This document shows, piece after piece, positions 54,832 to 63,530 of a stretch of DNA of 64,000 nt. Source of the stretch: Paenibacillus silagei (GTDB lineage Bacteria > Bacillota > Bacilli > Paenibacillales > Paenibacillaceae); contig NZ_JAGGLV010000002.1 in the NCBI RefSeq assembly GCF_017874735.1, positions 372,001-436,000 of the forward strand, written 5' to 3'. Within the stretch, counting starts at the first letter, position 1. Every line of letters starts with the position of its first letter. The notes under the pieces are model-generated. The model was not told the DNA's origin. It saw only the letters and a program-made list of their open reading frames with translations, and made no database searches. The translations under genes were made by a program, and so were the position numbers.

Positions 54832-55257
54832 TTACTGTTGATATACAAAAAAGTCGAACAACGACCCCGCTACCTTGCCGCATACCATCGCCATTAAGAG
54901 ACCAAGCAGCAGATGGGTCATATGCAGACGTTTAGCCAGGATCGGCAGGACATTCAGCACCTCCGTCAGAGCCGCCGCCAGCATGCCGATAAATATGCCG
55001 TTGAACAGGCCGACCCCCAGCTCAATCAGCGGGCCGGCCGCCATTTTCCAGTTCCAGAAATCGCTCACCGTCCCCAGCAGGGAACCGCCGACCATCGCTC
55101 CCTCATACCAGTGAACCTTGTCATAGGAGGAGGTAAGCTGCGCCAGCCGGGGGATGATATCCAGCACTACGAATAGCGCAATCACCCCGCCGCCCACTGC
55201 GATTCCCCCGGCAATCCCAAGCAGCAGATGAAGTCCGAGTGACATTGGTGCGGTCAT
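54832..55257 (-). CDS. spoVAB: Stage V sporulation protein AB
   Basis: A 141-residue membrane protein with about four segments, encoded after spoVAA in the DPA uptake operon. The GGVIALFVVLDIIPRLAQLT region and total length match SpoVAB. The ATG overlaps the spoVAA stop by four bases; the stop lies 13 bases before the spoVAF GTG. Confidence 0.88.
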   Translation of the reverse strand: MTAPMSLGLHLLLGIAGGIAVGGGVIALFVVLDIIPRLAQLTSSYDKVHWYEGAMVGGSLLGTVSDFWNWKMAAGPLIELGVGLFNGIFIGMLAAALTEVLNVLPILAKRLHMTHLLLGLLMAMVCGKVAGSLFDFFVYQQ

Positions 55258-55919
55258 GTGCTCCCCTCCCGGCTGCCGGGCGCCTCGTCCCTGCGGCGTT
55301 TCATTTTGCGGTACTCCTCGTTGATTACATATTGATCGATATTCTTCTGATACAGGAACATTTCCACCTCAAGGGGAGTCGGCTCCTCGTTCCATTTCTT
55401 TTTGAACAAATGATTGAAAAAAATCACCATCCCAAACCCGATGCCCAGCGAATAGGCGATCTGAAACAGATAAGGATGCTCGTCCCTGCGGCCGGTCAGC
55501 ATCTCCACAATCCGGATCTGTACCTCCAGCATGCTGACATCGGCATGGAAATTCATAATCGTCAGCGCCGAGCCGAAGAACAGCAGCAGCCAGACCAGCA
55601 CGAACAGGGCTATAGAAGGTTTAGCAGCCGTAGACGCACCTTCAATCTGTACAATGGTGCGGCCTTCGCCAATCGGCTGAATCTCCGCATCGGGGTACAC
55701 ATCCTGAATCCGGGGAATGACGGTCAGCAGATCAATCAGGATCAGATTGCCGTCACTCTCCTTCGGCTGAAGCACAAGCAGTGTATAGAGCGGCTCCCGC
55801 CACTGCGGATCAGTGATCAGATAAGCGACATCGCGCAGCAGCACCCCTTTACCCTTGGGCACCGTCACCCGGTTCTTAAGCTGGATATAAATGCATGTAG
55901 CCGGGGAATCAGTGTTCAT
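55254..55919 (-). CDS. spoVAA: Stage V sporulation protein AA
   Basis: A 221-residue protein with an N-terminal soluble domain (about 1-95), two membrane segments (about 102-122 and 157-175) and a basic cytoplasmic tail. First gene of the spoVA group, which acts in dipicolinic acid uptake during spore formation. The start ATG follows GGAGG. Genes AC, AD and AE, which in B. subtilis lie between AB and AF, are missing here. Confidence 0.88.
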   Translation of the reverse strand: MNTDSPATCIYIQLKNRVTVPKGKGVLLRDVAYLITDPQWREPLYTLLVLQPKESDGNLILIDLLTVIPRIQDVYPDAEIQPIGEGRTIVQIEGASTAAKPSIALFVLVWLLLFFGSALTIMNFHADVSMLEVQIRIVEMLTGRRDEHPYLFQIAYSLGIGFGMVIFFNHLFKKKWNEEPTPLEVEMFLYQKNIDQYVINEEYRKMKRRRDEAPGSREGST

Positions 55920-55972
55920 CTGCGGGCCTCCTTAAGCTCAGGTGTGATGCGGTCCTACGGCAAGAATAAGGG

Positions 55973-56002
55973 TAGTATGGGAAAAAAGGCTTATTTTTAC
56001 TC
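55973..56002 (-). promoter_or_regulatory. Possible sigma-G promoter of spoVAA
   Basis: Minus strand GAGTA (55998-56002), an 18-base spacer and CATACTA (55973-55979), close to the sigma-G pattern (GnATR, CATnnTA). The forespore timing expected for spoVA supports it. Confidence 0.45.
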
Positions 56003-56107
56003 TTCTCCTCCGTAATTCATCGTGATTTACGCAGGACCACCGAAACTTTTCCTGCCTCAGGGCCGTCTATAGTTACAGTTATTTACACAGAAGGGATGGA
56101 AGTTCAT

Positions 56108-57265
56108 ATGAGACAAGCATTGCACCACTCCTTACGGATGGTTCTCTCTGTATCGATGCTTCTGGCATTCGCTGCGCCGCTCACAGCACATGCAGCCGAG
56201 AAGATCGAGGTATACGATTCCTATACCAGCAAGAACAGCAACGTCCAGCTGTATTCGGTGAGTCAATTGGACGGGAACCAGTTCATCAATGCTGTCATTG
56301 CCCGGCAGCCAGATGGGACATATAGTAAATGGCCGGAGGCTTTTCCACATTTCCGGAAGAGTGACAGCGGGAACTTGCAATTGACGGGGATGGATGATCC
56401 GGAGCAAGCCTATGTCTACGATACGCAGAGCCAGTCCATTATGCGCAAAAGCGAATACGTCCTCTCTCCTGATGGCCGCTGGGGTGTTCTGGAGCGTTCC
56501 CGTTATGAACGGCAGCCGGACGGCTATATCGCGAAATTCGGTGATCAGTATTTGAAAAATACGGCGACAGGCAAGGTCTCTGTCTATTATGCTACTCAGC
56601 GGTACTACAATGCCCGGTGGATCAACCAGCATACGCTGCTTGAGAGCGGATATAATGAGGCTGCCAGGCAGAATGTGATCAGTACGTACGATCCGTCCAC
56701 CGGGAAGCGGCAGGAGCTGCTGAGGGGGACCTTGAACAACTGGAACTTATCGAAGGGACTGCTGCAATATGTCAAAAAAGAGCCCAAACGCCTCCCATGG
56801 ATCTACAATCTGAAGGACGGATCGTCACGGCTGGTCAAGGATGCCCGCGAGCTTAAAGCCTTGTTCCCTGCTGCTCCATCTTCAAGACCGGAAGTCACAT
56901 TCCCTAAGGGGATGCTGCTGAAAGAGCTGCCTGTCACGGAGATGCCGATCACCTTAGCCTATGAACACAACCTGAATCTGGACGGAAAAAGTGTGGATGT
57001 ATCCACCATATTCACTAAGGGCGGACAAGAGTGGATACCGGTGAAGCCGCTTGCAGCGGCCCTCGGCTGGAAGATCGAAGTCATGAACATTAGCGCAACC
57101 GGCGACCCTTCTGCGGCTTACATCTATAAAATCACAAACGGTAGCAATCACGCAGTCCTCACCCCTGTGAACAGCTTCAATTCGGCAAGCAGACTGTATA
57201 TCGCACCAGCGCAGCTTAAGGAGCTTGGGTACAAAAGCATTAAGGTCACTCCATATGTGAAATAA
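56108..57265 (+). CDS. Exported protein with a copper amine oxidase N-like stalk domain
   Basis: A 385-residue secreted protein. A signal peptide ending near AAPLTAHAA (about residue 30) precedes a region of beta strands resembling a WD40/TolB-like propeller (PDGRWGVLERSR, YDPSTGKRQELL). The C terminus (about 285-385) is a stalk-type domain with EWIPVKPLAAALGWKIE, common in Paenibacillus wall proteins. The start ATG at 56108 is preferred over 56096 by distance to AAGGGATGG. Function unknown. Confidence 0.72.
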   Translation: MRQALHHSLRMVLSVSMLLAFAAPLTAHAAEKIEVYDSYTSKNSNVQLYSVSQLDGNQFINAVIARQPDGTYSKWPEAFPHFRKSDSGNLQLTGMDDPEQAYVYDTQSQSIMRKSEYVLSPDGRWGVLERSRYERQPDGYIAKFGDQYLKNTATGKVSVYYATQRYYNARWINQHTLLESGYNEAARQNVISTYDPSTGKRQELLRGTLNNWNLSKGLLQYVKKEPKRLPWIYNLKDGSSRLVKDARELKALFPAAPSSRPEVTFPKGMLLKELPVTEMPITLAYEHNLNLDGKSVDVSTIFTKGGQEWIPVKPLAAALGWKIEVMNISATGDPSAAYIYKITNGSNHAVLTPVNSFNSASRLYIAPAQLKELGYKSIKVTPYVK

Positions 57266-57311
57266 AATCACTCCAGCTGCGGCCCCCCTGCCCCGAGTCT
57301 GCCTATACAAC

Positions 57312-57358
57312 AAAGAGGGTGTTCCCTGACGGCGCGGCCGTGTAGGAACATCCTCTTT
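57312..57358. terminator. Hairpin between convergent genes
   Basis: AAAGAGGgTGTTCC and GGAACAtCCTCTTT arms with inner ACGGC/GCCGT pairing form a long stem. U-tracts are short (three) on both sides. It lies between the exported protein and the DMT transporter genes. Confidence 0.65.
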
Positions 57359-57413
57359 GACTATGGTGTGCTAGGTCCTGGGGTATGTCCCCTCAGACTG
57401 TAGCGCTATGAAG

Positions 57414-58376
57414 TTAATTCTGTTTGGCCGGCTGCAGCTGATCCCTCTGCTGACTGGAGATGAAGAACAGCGCCGTCCAGATCAGCGCGAAGCCGACAAT
57501 CTGCGGCAAGGTTACAAGCTGCTGATAGACGACCCAGTTAATCAGAATACCGGTCATCGGGAAGCTGAGTTCGGCCAGGGTTGCTACCGAAGCCTTGGTC
57601 GTATTCAGTCCCTTGTAGTAGAGCAGCATGCTGAGCAGTCCGGGCAGCAGCGCCTGCAGCAGCAGGTTAATGGCAACTGCCGCCGAGCCGCTGACTCCGC
57701 CGCTCATCTGCCACGGGGCGCCTTCCATACTTGTAATTACGAACAGCAACGGGAGCGCCAGAATGAAGCGCAGTGAGGTTACTGTCTCATATTTCATTGA
57801 GCCCAGCAGATAACGGCCCATGACTGTAGAGCCGCCCCACAAAGCAGCAGCGCCCAGCGCCATCAGGCTTCCTACGCCCATGAAGCTGTTCACATGGCCG
57901 AAGGGAATCGTCCAGCCGAAGGTCAGCAGGTACGTCCCGGCCAGCGCAACAATAAGCAGCGGTGCGAAATTGCGCGGCAGGCGTTCTTTTAGAATAACAG
58001 CGGCAAGACCAATGGCGAACAAGGGCTGAAGCTTCTGGAGCAGCAGCACGGCATTGAAGTCTCCGCTGGATAAGGCCTTGGTGAACAGAATGGTCGCTAC
58101 GGCTGAGCCGCCCCACGATACCACGAGCAGCGCTGCGGCCTGGCGCAGACGTACACCCTTCAGCTCAGCGCGATTGCGCCACATTACCGGAGCGGCAACC
58201 AGGAAGAGCACAACATGCTCAAGCAGTACAATCTGGGACGAAGTCAGGGATTTCAGCAGAATAATGCGGAACAGCGGGTCAACTCCCCATAAGGCCGCCC
58301 CCAGAACCACCAGCCAGAATCCGCTGCGCACCGGTGCGGTACGCACGCCTTGGGATGAAGCAGATACATTACTCAT
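57414..58376 (-). CDS. DMT/EamA-family transporter under FMN control, predicted riboflavin transporter
   Basis: A 320-residue permease with ten membrane segments in two EamA repeats. It is preceded by a full FMN riboswitch and terminator, which in known systems controls riboflavin synthesis or uptake genes; DMT-family flavin transporters (RibN, ImpX) exist in other bacteria. The specificity is inferred only from the riboswitch. The start ATG follows AAGGAG. The more common Firmicute transporter RibU is not in this window. Confidence 0.85.
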   Translation of the reverse strand: MSNVSASSQGVRTAPVRSGFWLVVLGAALWGVDPLFRIILLKSLTSSQIVLLEHVVLFLVAAPVMWRNRAELKGVRLRQAAALLVVSWGGSAVATILFTKALSSGDFNAVLLLQKLQPLFAIGLAAVILKERLPRNFAPLLIVALAGTYLLTFGWTIPFGHVNSFMGVGSLMALGAAALWGGSTVMGRYLLGSMKYETVTSLRFILALPLLFVITSMEGAPWQMSGGVSGSAAVAINLLLQALLPGLLSMLLYYKGLNTTKASVATLAELSFPMTGILINWVVYQQLVTLPQIVGFALIWTALFFISSQQRDQLQPAKQN

Positions 58377-58415
58377 CTTTCATTCTCCTTGTCGATACAA
58401 ACCCTCGATAGAGAC

Positions 58416-58459
58416 CAAAAACCCCCGTGAGTCCTGAGAACAGGACAAACATCGGGGGC
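58416..58459 (-). terminator. FMN riboswitch terminator before the DMT transporter
   Basis: CCCCCG...GTCCTG and CAGGAC...CGGGGG arms on the minus strand with U5 after, between the aptamer and the start codon 40 bases on. Confidence 0.85.
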
Positions 58460-58506
58460 GTTATCAATAAAGACATACGGAATAGACCCGCCTGCCTTTA
58501 TCTTAT

Positions 58507-58651
58507 GATCCTCTCCCATCCGGACTTTACCGTCGGCTCTGGATTGTCACCAGATCAGTCGCTTCCTCTTGTGATAGAGTAACGAGTCGCGGGCTTAGTT
58601 CTCACGAACATCACCGCCGGTCAGGAATTTCACCTTACCCCGAGAATCTTG
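58507..58651 (-). promoter_or_regulatory. FMN riboswitch (RFN element), second copy
   Basis: Conserved blocks on the minus strand in order: CGGGGTAAGGTGAAATTCC, GACCGGCGGTGA, AGCCCGCGA, CCGACGGT and AGTCCGGATGGGAGAGG. The aptamer is complete. The rest of 58652-58884 is AT-rich, likely holding promoters for the transporter and the plus-strand gene. Confidence 0.95.
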
Positions 58652-58884
58652 TATTCTGTTATTATTTTCACAATCCCAGAATACCTCTGATTCTTCATTT
58701 CGTCCAGCTTTTTATGAAAATAATCATTATATTTCATTAAATAATCATTAAAACAATCATTCTGCCAAGCAAATCTGCGTACCGTATCCAGGTTTTGGTT
58801 CGTTTGGCAGAAACGGCGGCTTGCGATACACTATAGTATGAGCATTAATCATACCCATTATAGAGATTTTATTTGGAGGTCATC

Positions 58885-60063
58885 ATGAAAAGAAGCTTTC
58901 CGACCAATCTGCTGTATTCCATCCTAGCTCTGGCCGGCCTTGCCATCCTCGGGTTTATGGCTTATGTTGTCGCCGCTTTTACAGGAGGGATGCTCTTCTA
59001 TGGTCCGCTGGCCCTCGTCGTCGCTTCAGGGCTGGCTGTACTCTCCGTGTTCAGCATCTTTGGCCTGTTCAGCAGGAAGGTACGGCGGATGATCCTGGCC
59101 GCTTTTGCCGGAATCTGTGTGCTGACAGCCGCAGGCCATGAAATCAGACAAGCGTATGTGAACAGCCTTGCGGAAGTGAGGGAGCCGGAGGTCGAGCTGT
59201 TTGACTATGCCCCCTTTGAGGCGAATACCAAAGCTGCTTCCCTCGATCACAAGGCGTCCTATCAGCTTACGGAGCAATTGCCTCGTCTGGATGGTGCAAC
59301 TGCGCTGTATCCGCTGTATTCCGCTTTTGCCCAGGCCGTGTATCCGCAAGGTAACTATACTCCCTACATTGAGAAGGACGGGACAGACTTCGTTGTGTGT
59401 ACCAGCACCTCCGAGGCCTACAAGCGGCTCATTACGGGACAGGCCGATATCATCTTTGCTGCAGCCCCTTCGGCCGCCCAGACTAAGGAGGCGAAGCTGG
59501 CAGGCCGGGAGCTGAAGCTCACCCCGATCGGGCGCGAAGCGTTCGTCTTTTTCGTCAACAAGCGCAATCCGGTGGACAGCTTAACGGTAGAGCAGATTAA
59601 GGATATCTATTCCGGCACCGTCACGAACTGGAAGGAGGTTGGCGGCAAGAAGGCGTCTATCCGTGCTTTTCAGCGTGCAGAAAACAGCGGCAGCCAGACC
59701 AAGCTGCAAAAAATCATGGAGGACCGCCAGCTGATGGCTCCCCCGAAGGAGAATGTCGCGGATGTGATGAGCGGGATTATCAGCCTCACCGCCAGCTACC
59801 GCAACTTCAATAACGCGCTCGGCTTCAGCTTCCTGTTCTACGCCTCACAGATGAATGCCAGCGATGAGATCAAGCTGCTGGCTATTGATCAGGTGCCACC
59901 CTCCAAGGAGACCATCCGCAGCGGAGAATACCCGCTCGCCGTGGAATTCTATGCCGTAACGGCCGGCAGCACCAACCCGAATATTGAGCCCTTCCTGGAC
60001 TGGATTCTGTCCGCCGAGGGCCAGGAGCTGGTTGAGAAGACGGGCTACACTCCGTTGAAGTAA
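58885..60063 (+). CDS. Membrane-anchored PstS-like substrate-binding protein
   Basis: A 392-residue protein. About 95 N-terminal residues hold three hydrophobic segments; the outside part (about 130-392) is a PBP-like-2 domain of the PstS type, with SAFAQAVYP, ITGQADIIFAAAPS, IGREAFVFFVNKRNPVDSLT and RAENSGSQT, a probable phosphate-loop. The start ATG has GGAGG five bases upstream. No pstC, pstA or pstB is adjacent, so it may be a sensor or scavenging protein. A hairpin and a 51-bp tandem array follow it. Confidence 0.83.
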   Translation: MKRSFPTNLLYSILALAGLAILGFMAYVVAAFTGGMLFYGPLALVVASGLAVLSVFSIFGLFSRKVRRMILAAFAGICVLTAAGHEIRQAYVNSLAEVREPEVELFDYAPFEANTKAASLDHKASYQLTEQLPRLDGATALYPLYSAFAQAVYPQGNYTPYIEKDGTDFVVCTSTSEAYKRLITGQADIIFAAAPSAAQTKEAKLAGRELKLTPIGREAFVFFVNKRNPVDSLTVEQIKDIYSGTVTNWKEVGGKKASIRAFQRAENSGSQTKLQKIMEDRQLMAPPKENVADVMSGIISLTASYRNFNNALGFSFLFYASQMNASDEIKLLAIDQVPPSKETIRSGEYPLAVEFYAVTAGSTNPNIEPFLDWILSAEGQELVEKTGYTPLK

Positions 60064-60065
60064 GG

Positions 60066-60104
60066 AAAACACCAGCATCCTAATGGGGTAAGAGGATGCT
60101 GGTG
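60066..60104 (-). terminator. Hairpin between the PstS-like gene and array B
   Basis: CACCAGCATCCT and AGGATGCTGGTG arms form a 12-bp stem. The A-tract at its left gives U4 only on the minus strand, so it terminates leftward transcripts better than the PstS-like gene. Confidence 0.6.
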
Positions 60105-60113
60105 CCTGCGCTT

Positions 60114-60710
60114 GCCCATTGTATTCGGTTTTCCGCATACATCCGGCCGCACGCCGCTGCGCTCACCCATTGTAATCGGTTTTTCGATTACATTTGGTCC
60201 ACACGCCTCGCGCCTGCCCATTGTAATCGGTTTTTCGATTACATTTGGCCTACGCGGCGCACCCAGTCCCATTGTGGTCGGTTTTTCGATTACATTTGGC
60301 TCACGCACCCCGCGCCTGCCCATTGTAATCGGTTTTTCGATTACATTTGGCTCACGCACCCCGCGCCTGCCCATTGTAATCGGTTTTTCGATTACATTTG
60401 GTCCACACGCCCCGCGCCTGCCCATTGTAATCGGTTTTTCGATTACATTTGGCTCACGCACCCCGCGCCTGCCCATTGTAATCGGTTTTTCGATTACATT
60501 TGACCTACGCGGCGCACCCAGTCCAATTGTGGTCGGTTTTTCGATTACATTTGGTCCACACGCCTCGCGCCTGCCCATTGTAATCGGTTTTTCGATTACA
60601 TTTGGCTCACACGCCCCGCGCCTGCCCATTGTAATCGGTTTTTCGATTACATTTGGCCTATGCGGCGCTCCCAGTCCCATTGTGTTTGGTTTTTCGATTA
60701 CATCCGGCCC
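60114..60710 (+). repeat. 51-bp tandem repeat array B (twelve units)
   Basis: Twelve units start every 51 bases from 60120 to 60681. Each has the hairpin TGTAATCG-N6-CGATTACA with a GTTTTT loop, then about 29 variable GC-rich bases. Units 3 and 9 read TGTGGTCG, which keeps the stem through two G-U pairs only in plus-strand RNA; unit 1 has one arm mismatch and unit 12 is degenerate. Seventeen-residue repeats can be translated on both strands; a minus-strand frame starts eight bases after the esterase stop, but its ribosome site is weak. Confidence 0.92.
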
Positions 60711-60722
60711 CCCACACAAGCA

Positions 60723-60759
60723 GCAGCCCTCCCGGAGGTCTTCCTCCGGCGAGGGCTGC
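60723..60759. terminator. Strong hairpin at the right edge of array B
   Basis: GCAGCCCTC and GAGGGCTGC arms enclose a CCGGAGG/CCTCCGG inner stem. The following bases on the plus strand are only ATTTGT. It may end plus-strand transcription or shield the 3' end of the esterase mRNA. Confidence 0.6.
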
Positions 60760-60769
60760 ATTTGTAAAC

Positions 60770-62251
60770 TTATCCCGTATAATACTCAAAAATCCGTCTG
60801 CGCTTCTCCCCGTCCAGGTCGTTCACCACGCCCGAGGATTGGTCAAATATCATGGTTGCCCGCGTCTGCGGTGTGTACTGCGGCCAATCCAGTCCCGGCG
60901 CTGCCGGATCTCCACCATGGGCGAAGGCGGTCCAGGCGGTCTGCATTGCCTCCGCCACTGCCTCCATGTCCGGCGTCACGTTCAGGCCATACTGCTTCAG
61001 CAGCGGGAGATTGTTGAAGACATATAGAATCTCCGCTCCGTGAATGGCCTTCTCCAGCAGCGGATGCCCGGGCACCGTCCAGTCGAATCGGTACATCCAG
61101 ACGGGGGCATGTCCCTGCTGCTTCTCCGCGAACGAAATCGAGCTGGCCCAGAAGAACAGGTCGGTCAGTACCTCCGCCTGTCCTTCCCAGGTATGGCTGT
61201 AATCCGAGGTCAGCTCGGAGAGGTCTTCCACTCCCATCAGCTGCTCCAGCGCTTTGAGCGATTGCTCGAAGTTATCGGCCTTCTGCCCTTCACGGAAGAA
61301 CAGATTGCCTTCGTGCAGATTCGTTCCGATCAGCACGGGAATGCCGCTGGCGGCTCCAGCCGCAATGGCCTGTACCGGCTCAACCGGCAGGGTTCCCTGC
61401 TCAACGACCGGCTGGAAGAACATATTCATCGAGTCTCCGGACAGCTTGTAGGCCATCCGGCCTGCGGCTTCCATAATCTCTCCGGCCGGGAGCTTATGCA
61501 ACAGCTGTGTATCGCTGCCGGGCTGAAGGCCCAGCTCGGCTAGCAATGCGGCGGCAATCTGCCCGCCCTGCTCCCCATTCAGCGTCTGCGCCGCCCCGCT
61601 CTCCATAATGGCCCGGGCGAACAGTCCCTTCGCCGCAGGCATCGCCAGAAGCGCGGCAATGCTCATGCTTCCTGCCGATTCACCGAAGACCGTGACCCGC
61701 GCCGGATCACCGCCGAATGCAGCGATATTCTGCTGCACCCATTCCAGGGCAGCAATCTGATCCAGGAGCCCCAGGTTACTGCCCAGCCCTCCGCCCAGCG
61801 GAGACAGATGCAGGAACCCGAGCGGACCCAGCCGGTAATTCACAGTAACCACCACGACATTCCCGGAGACAGCCAGTTTGCTGCCCTCGAACATCGGCTG
61901 GCTGCCTGCGCCGGTAACGAAGGTGCCGCCGTGAATCCACACCATCACCGGCAGCGCCCCGGTCGCCTCCGCTACCGCCGGGGACCAGACATTCAGATAT
62001 AGACAATCTTCATCGTAGACCGGGGTGGTCCCACCGAACCGCGTCCCGCTGGTGCTGACCGGCTGCAGGCTGACCGGTCCGAACTTGACGGCCTCCCGTA
62101 CGCCGCTCCAGGACTCCGGCGGCTGCGGTGCCCGGAAGCGCAGCTCTCCGAGCGGCGGGGCAGCGAACGGGATGCCGCGCCACACGTTCACGCCGTTTCC
62201 CGCTTCTCCCTTCAGTTGCCCATAAGCTGTATTCACCAGTTGTCCTGACAT
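60770..62251 (-). CDS. Type B carboxylesterase (para-nitrobenzyl esterase family)
   Basis: A 493-residue alpha/beta hydrolase. RGIPFAAPP, EDCLYLNVW, the oxyanion GGTF, the nucleophile elbow FGESAGS (Ser near 185) and the acid in TNLHEGNLF are present; the catalytic His is probably in FAHGGDP. It hydrolyses short esters; the natural substrate is unknown. The start ATG at 62249-62251 is chosen because AAAAGG lies at correct spacing. Confidence 0.9.
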   Translation of the reverse strand: MSGQLVNTAYGQLKGEAGNGVNVWRGIPFAAPPLGELRFRAPQPPESWSGVREAVKFGPVSLQPVSTSGTRFGGTTPVYDEDCLYLNVWSPAVAEATGALPVMVWIHGGTFVTGAGSQPMFEGSKLAVSGNVVVVTVNYRLGPLGFLHLSPLGGGLGSNLGLLDQIAALEWVQQNIAAFGGDPARVTVFGESAGSMSIAALLAMPAAKGLFARAIMESGAAQTLNGEQGGQIAAALLAELGLQPGSDTQLLHKLPAGEIMEAAGRMAYKLSGDSMNMFFQPVVEQGTLPVEPVQAIAAGAASGIPVLIGTNLHEGNLFFREGQKADNFEQSLKALEQLMGVEDLSELTSDYSHTWEGQAEVLTDLFFWASSISFAEKQQGHAPVWMYRFDWTVPGHPLLEKAIHGAEILYVFNNLPLLKQYGLNVTPDMEAVAEAMQTAWTAFAHGGDPAAPGLDWPQYTPQTRATMIFDQSSGVVNDLDGEKRRRIFEYYTG

Positions 62252-62271
62252 TGCACTCATTCCTTTTCGCT

Positions 62272-63429
62272 TTATTCCTCAGTCTTTTCTTCAATGACTC
62301 TGTAGAGCCCGGAGCGGAAGCGGAACCACTGGAAGATATGGGTCATTACCACTTTAAGCACGGCGTAGCCCGGAACCGCCAGTATGATACCGAGTACACC
62401 GAACATTTTTCCGGCAAAAATAATCACAAAAATAATCGTAATCGGGTGAATCCTCAGCGATTTCCCCATAATCTGCGGCGAGATGAACTTCCCTTCGATC
62501 AGTTGAACCGCGGTCCAGACAATGACCATCTTCAGCAGCATAAACGGTGAGGTAACCATCGCCACGATCAGCGCAGGGGTAATCGCAATGGCCGGCCCCA
62601 GATAAGGAACTACAGCCGTACAAGCGGCAACGATCGCCAGAACCAGCGAATACTCCAGCCCGATAATCAGGTACCCGATATAGAGCAGTGCTCCGATGCA
62701 ACAGCTGACAATAATCTGGCCGCGGATATACGATGCGATCTGGTTATTCATCTCCTGCATAACCATCCGGGACTGCGGCCGCAGTGCGGTAGGGATGAGT
62801 CTCATGAGATAGTCGGGCAATCTTTTGCCGTCGCGCAGGAGATAGAAGAGAATGAATGGCGTAGTCACTACAGCCAGCACAATTTCGGTCAGTGTTCCAA
62901 CGAAGCTGCCTACGCCGCTGACAGCATTATTCAGGAAGGTTGTGGCCCAGGTCGTCACCTTGCTGGTGATATCACTAAGGTCCGTGCCTACGCTCGACTG
63001 AATCTTATTGAACAGTTCACTGCCGGTAAGCTGGAGGAATTCCTCCTGGATCTGCTCACTGTAGACGGGGAAGTTGTCAATCAGGCCCATAAGCTGGGTG
63101 CGGATGATCGGGATGACCATAAGCAGAACCAGGGTAATGATCCCCATGATGATCAGATACAGAATGACAATGCCATACGCCCGCTTCACCCGGCTTCTCT
63201 TCTCCAGACGGTCCACCAGCGGATTCAACAGATAATAGGCGATCCCTGAGAGCAGCAGCGGCGCTGCCACCGTATGCAGAAGCACAGACAGCGGCTTGAA
63301 CACAAACGGAATCTTTGAGAATACGAGTATCGTTAAGCCCACCAGCAGCGCAATCAGCAGACCCACCACAAACTTGTTGTTCAGAAAAAACTTCTTGAAT
63401 TTATCCGGCCATACCTGCCGTCTATCCAT
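62272..63429 (-). CDS. AI-2E family transporter (YueF/YtvI type)
   Basis: A 385-residue membrane protein with about eight segments and the family's central RLIPTALRPQSRMVMQEM and late EGKFISPQIMGKSLRIHP signatures. Proteins of this family include autoinducer exporters and Na+/H+ antiporters, so the substrate cannot be set. It is 20 bases upstream of the esterase gene and probably co-transcribed. Confidence 0.88.
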   Translation of the reverse strand: MDRRQVWPDKFKKFFLNNKFVVGLLIALLVGLTILVFSKIPFVFKPLSVLLHTVAAPLLLSGIAYYLLNPLVDRLEKRSRVKRAYGIVILYLIIMGIITLVLLMVIPIIRTQLMGLIDNFPVYSEQIQEEFLQLTGSELFNKIQSSVGTDLSDITSKVTTWATTFLNNAVSGVGSFVGTLTEIVLAVVTTPFILFYLLRDGKRLPDYLMRLIPTALRPQSRMVMQEMNNQIASYIRGQIIVSCCIGALLYIGYLIIGLEYSLVLAIVAACTAVVPYLGPAIAITPALIVAMVTSPFMLLKMVIVWTAVQLIEGKFISPQIMGKSLRIHPITIIFVIIFAGKMFGVLGIILAVPGYAVLKVVMTHIFQWFRFRSGLYRVIEEKTEE

Positions 63430-63530
63430 ATCCTGCCGCCCCCTAGCTGCAACTCTTACCTGTTAAGTGTGATTATTTGCACTATGTATAAGCATAGTAA
63501 CCCTGTAGCTGCAAGTCAAATCAGGGACAT

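Noticed and set aside
60114..60710. CRISPR array
   Set aside because: The units are contiguous 51-bp repeats whose variable halves are themselves near-identical; there are no unique spacers and no cas genes.
60045..60761. A 238-residue minus-strand protein with 17-residue NVIEKPITMG repeats
   Set aside because: The frame is open because the 51-bp period is a multiple of three; the other strand is open too. The ribosome site is weak and the frame runs into the PstS-like gene antisense. Translation is not excluded but not supported.
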